Origin: an uncultured Clostridia bacterium
GTDB lineage: Bacteria; Bacillota; Clostridia; TANB77; CAG-508
Length of the DNA stretch: 40,995 bases
Direction: 5' to 3'
Assembly: GCA_944392105.1 (NCBI GenBank)
Contig: CALXVM010000017.1
Location: forward strand, 1-40,995
Below, piece after piece: positions 40,892 through 40,995 of the stretch. Below the pieces are notes generated by a model, which saw only the letters and a list, made by a program, of their open reading frames with translations, searched no databases and was not told the DNA's origin. Position 1 is the stretch's first letter, and the number at the start of each line of letters is the position of its first letter. A program made the translations under genes and the position numbers.

Positions 40892-40995
40892 TTAAAAGTA
40901 AAAATCTTTTCTCCTATTCTCTAATTCATCAAGGTATGAATTAAGGGAATAATCTATACTAACATATGGTGTAAATAATTGTATTATAATATCAT
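40892..40995 (-). CDS. 3' end of an unidentified gene (runs off the right edge)
   Basis: On the minus strand the frame is open from the edge to a TAA at 40894-40892, and the last 33 residues include LFTPYVSIDYSLNSYLDEL and a charged end. It lies upstream of the acetyltransferase gene on the same strand with 33 bases between. It is short, so it may be chance, but the amino-acid composition looks coding. Confidence 0.45.
   Translation of the reverse strand, partial: DIIIQLFTPYVSIDYSLNSYLDELENRRKDFYF

Overview
The window looks like a low-G+C Firmicute, most likely an uncultured clostridial (gut-type) bacterium. By eye it is about 70% A+T, with strong GGAGG ribosome binding sites, TATAAT-type promoters and frequent TTG/GTG starts. 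The conserved gene families are typical of Clostridia: CvpA, a DUF5711-like protein, LCP, a DacF-like carboxypeptidase, a CmpB-type membrane protein, a YkvI-like protein and a GldG-type ABC system.

Positions 1 to about 14,870 look like an integrated mobilizable element, or several accreted elements. They hold an XRE regulator, a candidate structured non-coding RNA with its own promoter and terminator (about 861-1236), and a small protein resembling the Spo0A DNA-binding domain. Next comes a four-gene minus-strand restriction-type defence operon: SNF2 helicase, type III-like methyltransferase, helicase-nuclease and a DUF6602-like nuclease candidate. A MobV relaxase follows, with an oriT very close in layout to that of pMV158, then a membrane protein and a three-gene toxin-antitoxin-chaperone operon (HigB-like, HigA-like, SecB-like). 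The right edge is marked by four 30-32 bp spaced repeats and the 3' part of an initiator tRNA-Met (14817-14860). That is what a tRNA-integrating element leaves at its distal end; the intact tRNA and an integrase would lie to the left, outside the window.

Positions 14.9-22 kb hold mixed cargo and regulatory genes: an ECF sigma factor with a membrane partner; a Nudix hydrolase, a shortened pentapeptide protein and a UDG-like protein; and a response regulator, ABC exporter and histidine kinase set whose permease gene is frameshifted. REP-like inverted and direct repeats flank this set.

Positions 22-38.6 kb look like ordinary chromosome: an FAD oxidoreductase with a DASS-type anion transporter, a nitroreductase, ComEA, a D,D-carboxypeptidase, an LCP protein, CvpA, a DUF5711-like protein, YkvI, a Gld-type ABC transporter, a GDT1/TMEM165 cation transporter and a CmpB-like protein. 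Non-coding oddities here include a 14-bp tandem repeat, a 46-bp perfect palindrome, a T-rich degenerate repeat and a terminator that contains the ribosome binding site of the next gene.

Positions 38.5-41 kb hold tRNA-Arg(ACG) and tRNA-Pro(TGG), followed by a second probable mobile segment: a RepA_N-like replication initiator, a TnpV-like protein, a small protein, a GNAT acetyltransferase and the end of an unidentified gene.
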